DNA from: Candidatus Heimdallarchaeota archaeon
Lineage (GTDB): Archaea; Asgardarchaeota; Heimdallarchaeia; Heimdallarchaeales; Kariarchaeaceae
Direction of reading: 5' to 3'
DNA length: 6,002 bases
NCBI GenBank assembly: GCA_015522385.1
Contig: WAMJ01000120.1
Coordinates: 1-6,002, forward strand
How positions within the stretch are numbered: the first letter of the stretch is position 1; every line of letters starts with the position of its first letter. Below are positions 5,480 through 6,002 of this stretch, piece by piece. Below the pieces are notes generated by a model, which saw only the letters and a list, made by a program, of their open reading frames with translations, made no database searches and was not told where the DNA came from. The translations under genes and the position numbers were made by a program.

Positions 5480-5998
5480 ATGGACAAAAACTGCGAGGAG
5501 CTAACCCGACTTAGTGAGGTGATCGAGGATGGACTTCGTGCTCCACTAGAGGGTATAACTCCTGAAATACTAAATTATACTCCTGCAGAGAACAAGATGT
5601 CAATTGGTCAGTTGGCACTTCACTGTGCAGGATGGGCTGAGTATTTTCTTGTAGAGGAGAAGTGGGAGCCAGTGAGGTGGACCTGTGTGGAGGTTGACTA
5701 CCCACTGAACATCGGTTCGGTTAACGAACAGATCCAGAAGGGATTTGGGATGATCAGGCAGGTCTTGAGCTCACTCTCCGACCCCGAGCTGGAAGTGACC
5801 AAGGACGGGAAGAAAGGACCTGGCTACATCATCTATCGACTCCTCATCCATGCCATGGTACATGCAAATCAAATGGCTTACATCAGGCAGATCAAGGATA
5901 GAGGGTGGAGTTTTGGCTCCAACTTCGGTGACATGGCAACTGCGGTAATTAATACTGGATACCGAACCTCACGCGACCTTGATATCCCCGGGTTCTGA
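5480..5998 (+). CDS. DinB-superfamily (DinB/YfiT-like) putative metalloenzyme
   Basis: A 172-residue soluble protein with the DinB four-helix-bundle pattern. The three metal-binding histidines are all present: H48 in SIGQLALHCAGWAEYF (41-56), and H124 and H128 in LLIHAMVHANQMAYIRQI (121-138), the HxxxH of the last bundle helix. The length equals typical family members (150-180). The opening helix LTRLSEVIEDGL and the following LNYTPAENKMSIGQL are also typical: they place the bundle's first loop before the first His. Superfamily members include thiol-dependent S-transferases using bacillithiol, mycothiol or glutathione, and many of unknown function; the thiol partner and substrate here are unknown. 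The C-terminal tail 143-172 is Gly- and Asp-containing and not obviously part of the bundle. The start is the first ATG in frame; two upstream ATGs (5464, 5468) are out of frame or stop at once. The gene ends four bases before the window edge. Confidence 0.87.
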   Translation: MDKNCEELTRLSEVIEDGLRAPLEGITPEILNYTPAENKMSIGQLALHCAGWAEYFLVEEKWEPVRWTCVEVDYPLNIGSVNEQIQKGFGMIRQVLSSLSDPELEVTKDGKKGPGYIIYRLLIHAMVHANQMAYIRQIKDRGWSFGSNFGDMATAVINTGYRTSRDLDIPGF

Positions 5999-6002
5999 TC
6001 TA

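Noticed and set aside
1..6002. CRISPR array, insertion sequence, phage or defence island.
   Set aside because: No spaced direct repeats, transposase-like frames or terminal inverted repeats were seen, and the gaps between genes are all shorter than 175 bases.

Overview
The window holds seven complete protein genes with short gaps between them (about 20 to 172 bases) and no RNA gene, mobile element or CRISPR array that I can see. It looks archaeal. Most starts have an A/T-rich TATA-like box centred about 24 to 32 bases upstream and no ribosome binding site in between, the pattern of leaderless archaeal mRNAs. One secreted protein also has an archaeal-style C-terminal membrane anchor. The moderate GC content and gene set would fit an uncultured lineage such as Thorarchaeia (Asgard) or Thermoplasmatota, but that placement is a guess.

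Layout, left to right. Bases 50-1336 (+) encode a 428-residue citrate synthase of the long bacterial GltA type (type II), with all catalytic residues present. Bases 1458-2183 (+) encode an exported DOMON-domain protein with a signal peptide and a C-terminal anchor, possibly haem-binding. Bases 2356-2748 (+) encode a small NTF2/SnoaL-like protein. Bases 2816-3730 (+) encode a cation diffusion facilitator resembling the ZnT9-like branch. Bases 3803-4696 (+) encode a ten-helix EamA/DMT permease. Bases 4717-5403 (-) encode a class I SAM-dependent methyltransferase, convergent with the permease. Bases 5480-5998 (+) encode a DinB-superfamily protein with a complete His triad, divergent from the methyltransferase.

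The genes do not look like one pathway or operon. Each has its own likely promoter and the functions are unrelated: central carbon metabolism, a surface redox or sugar-binding protein, metal efflux, small-molecule transport, methylation and a possible thiol-dependent enzyme. I see no multi-gene system that would count as new.

The points most worth a second look are: a sharp change in codon use inside the citrate synthase gene near codon 108; the bacterial-type citrate synthase in an archaeal setting; candidate Met/His haem ligands in the DOMON protein; the atypical metal site of the CDF transporter; and a 15-base inverted repeat between the divergent methyltransferase and DinB genes.
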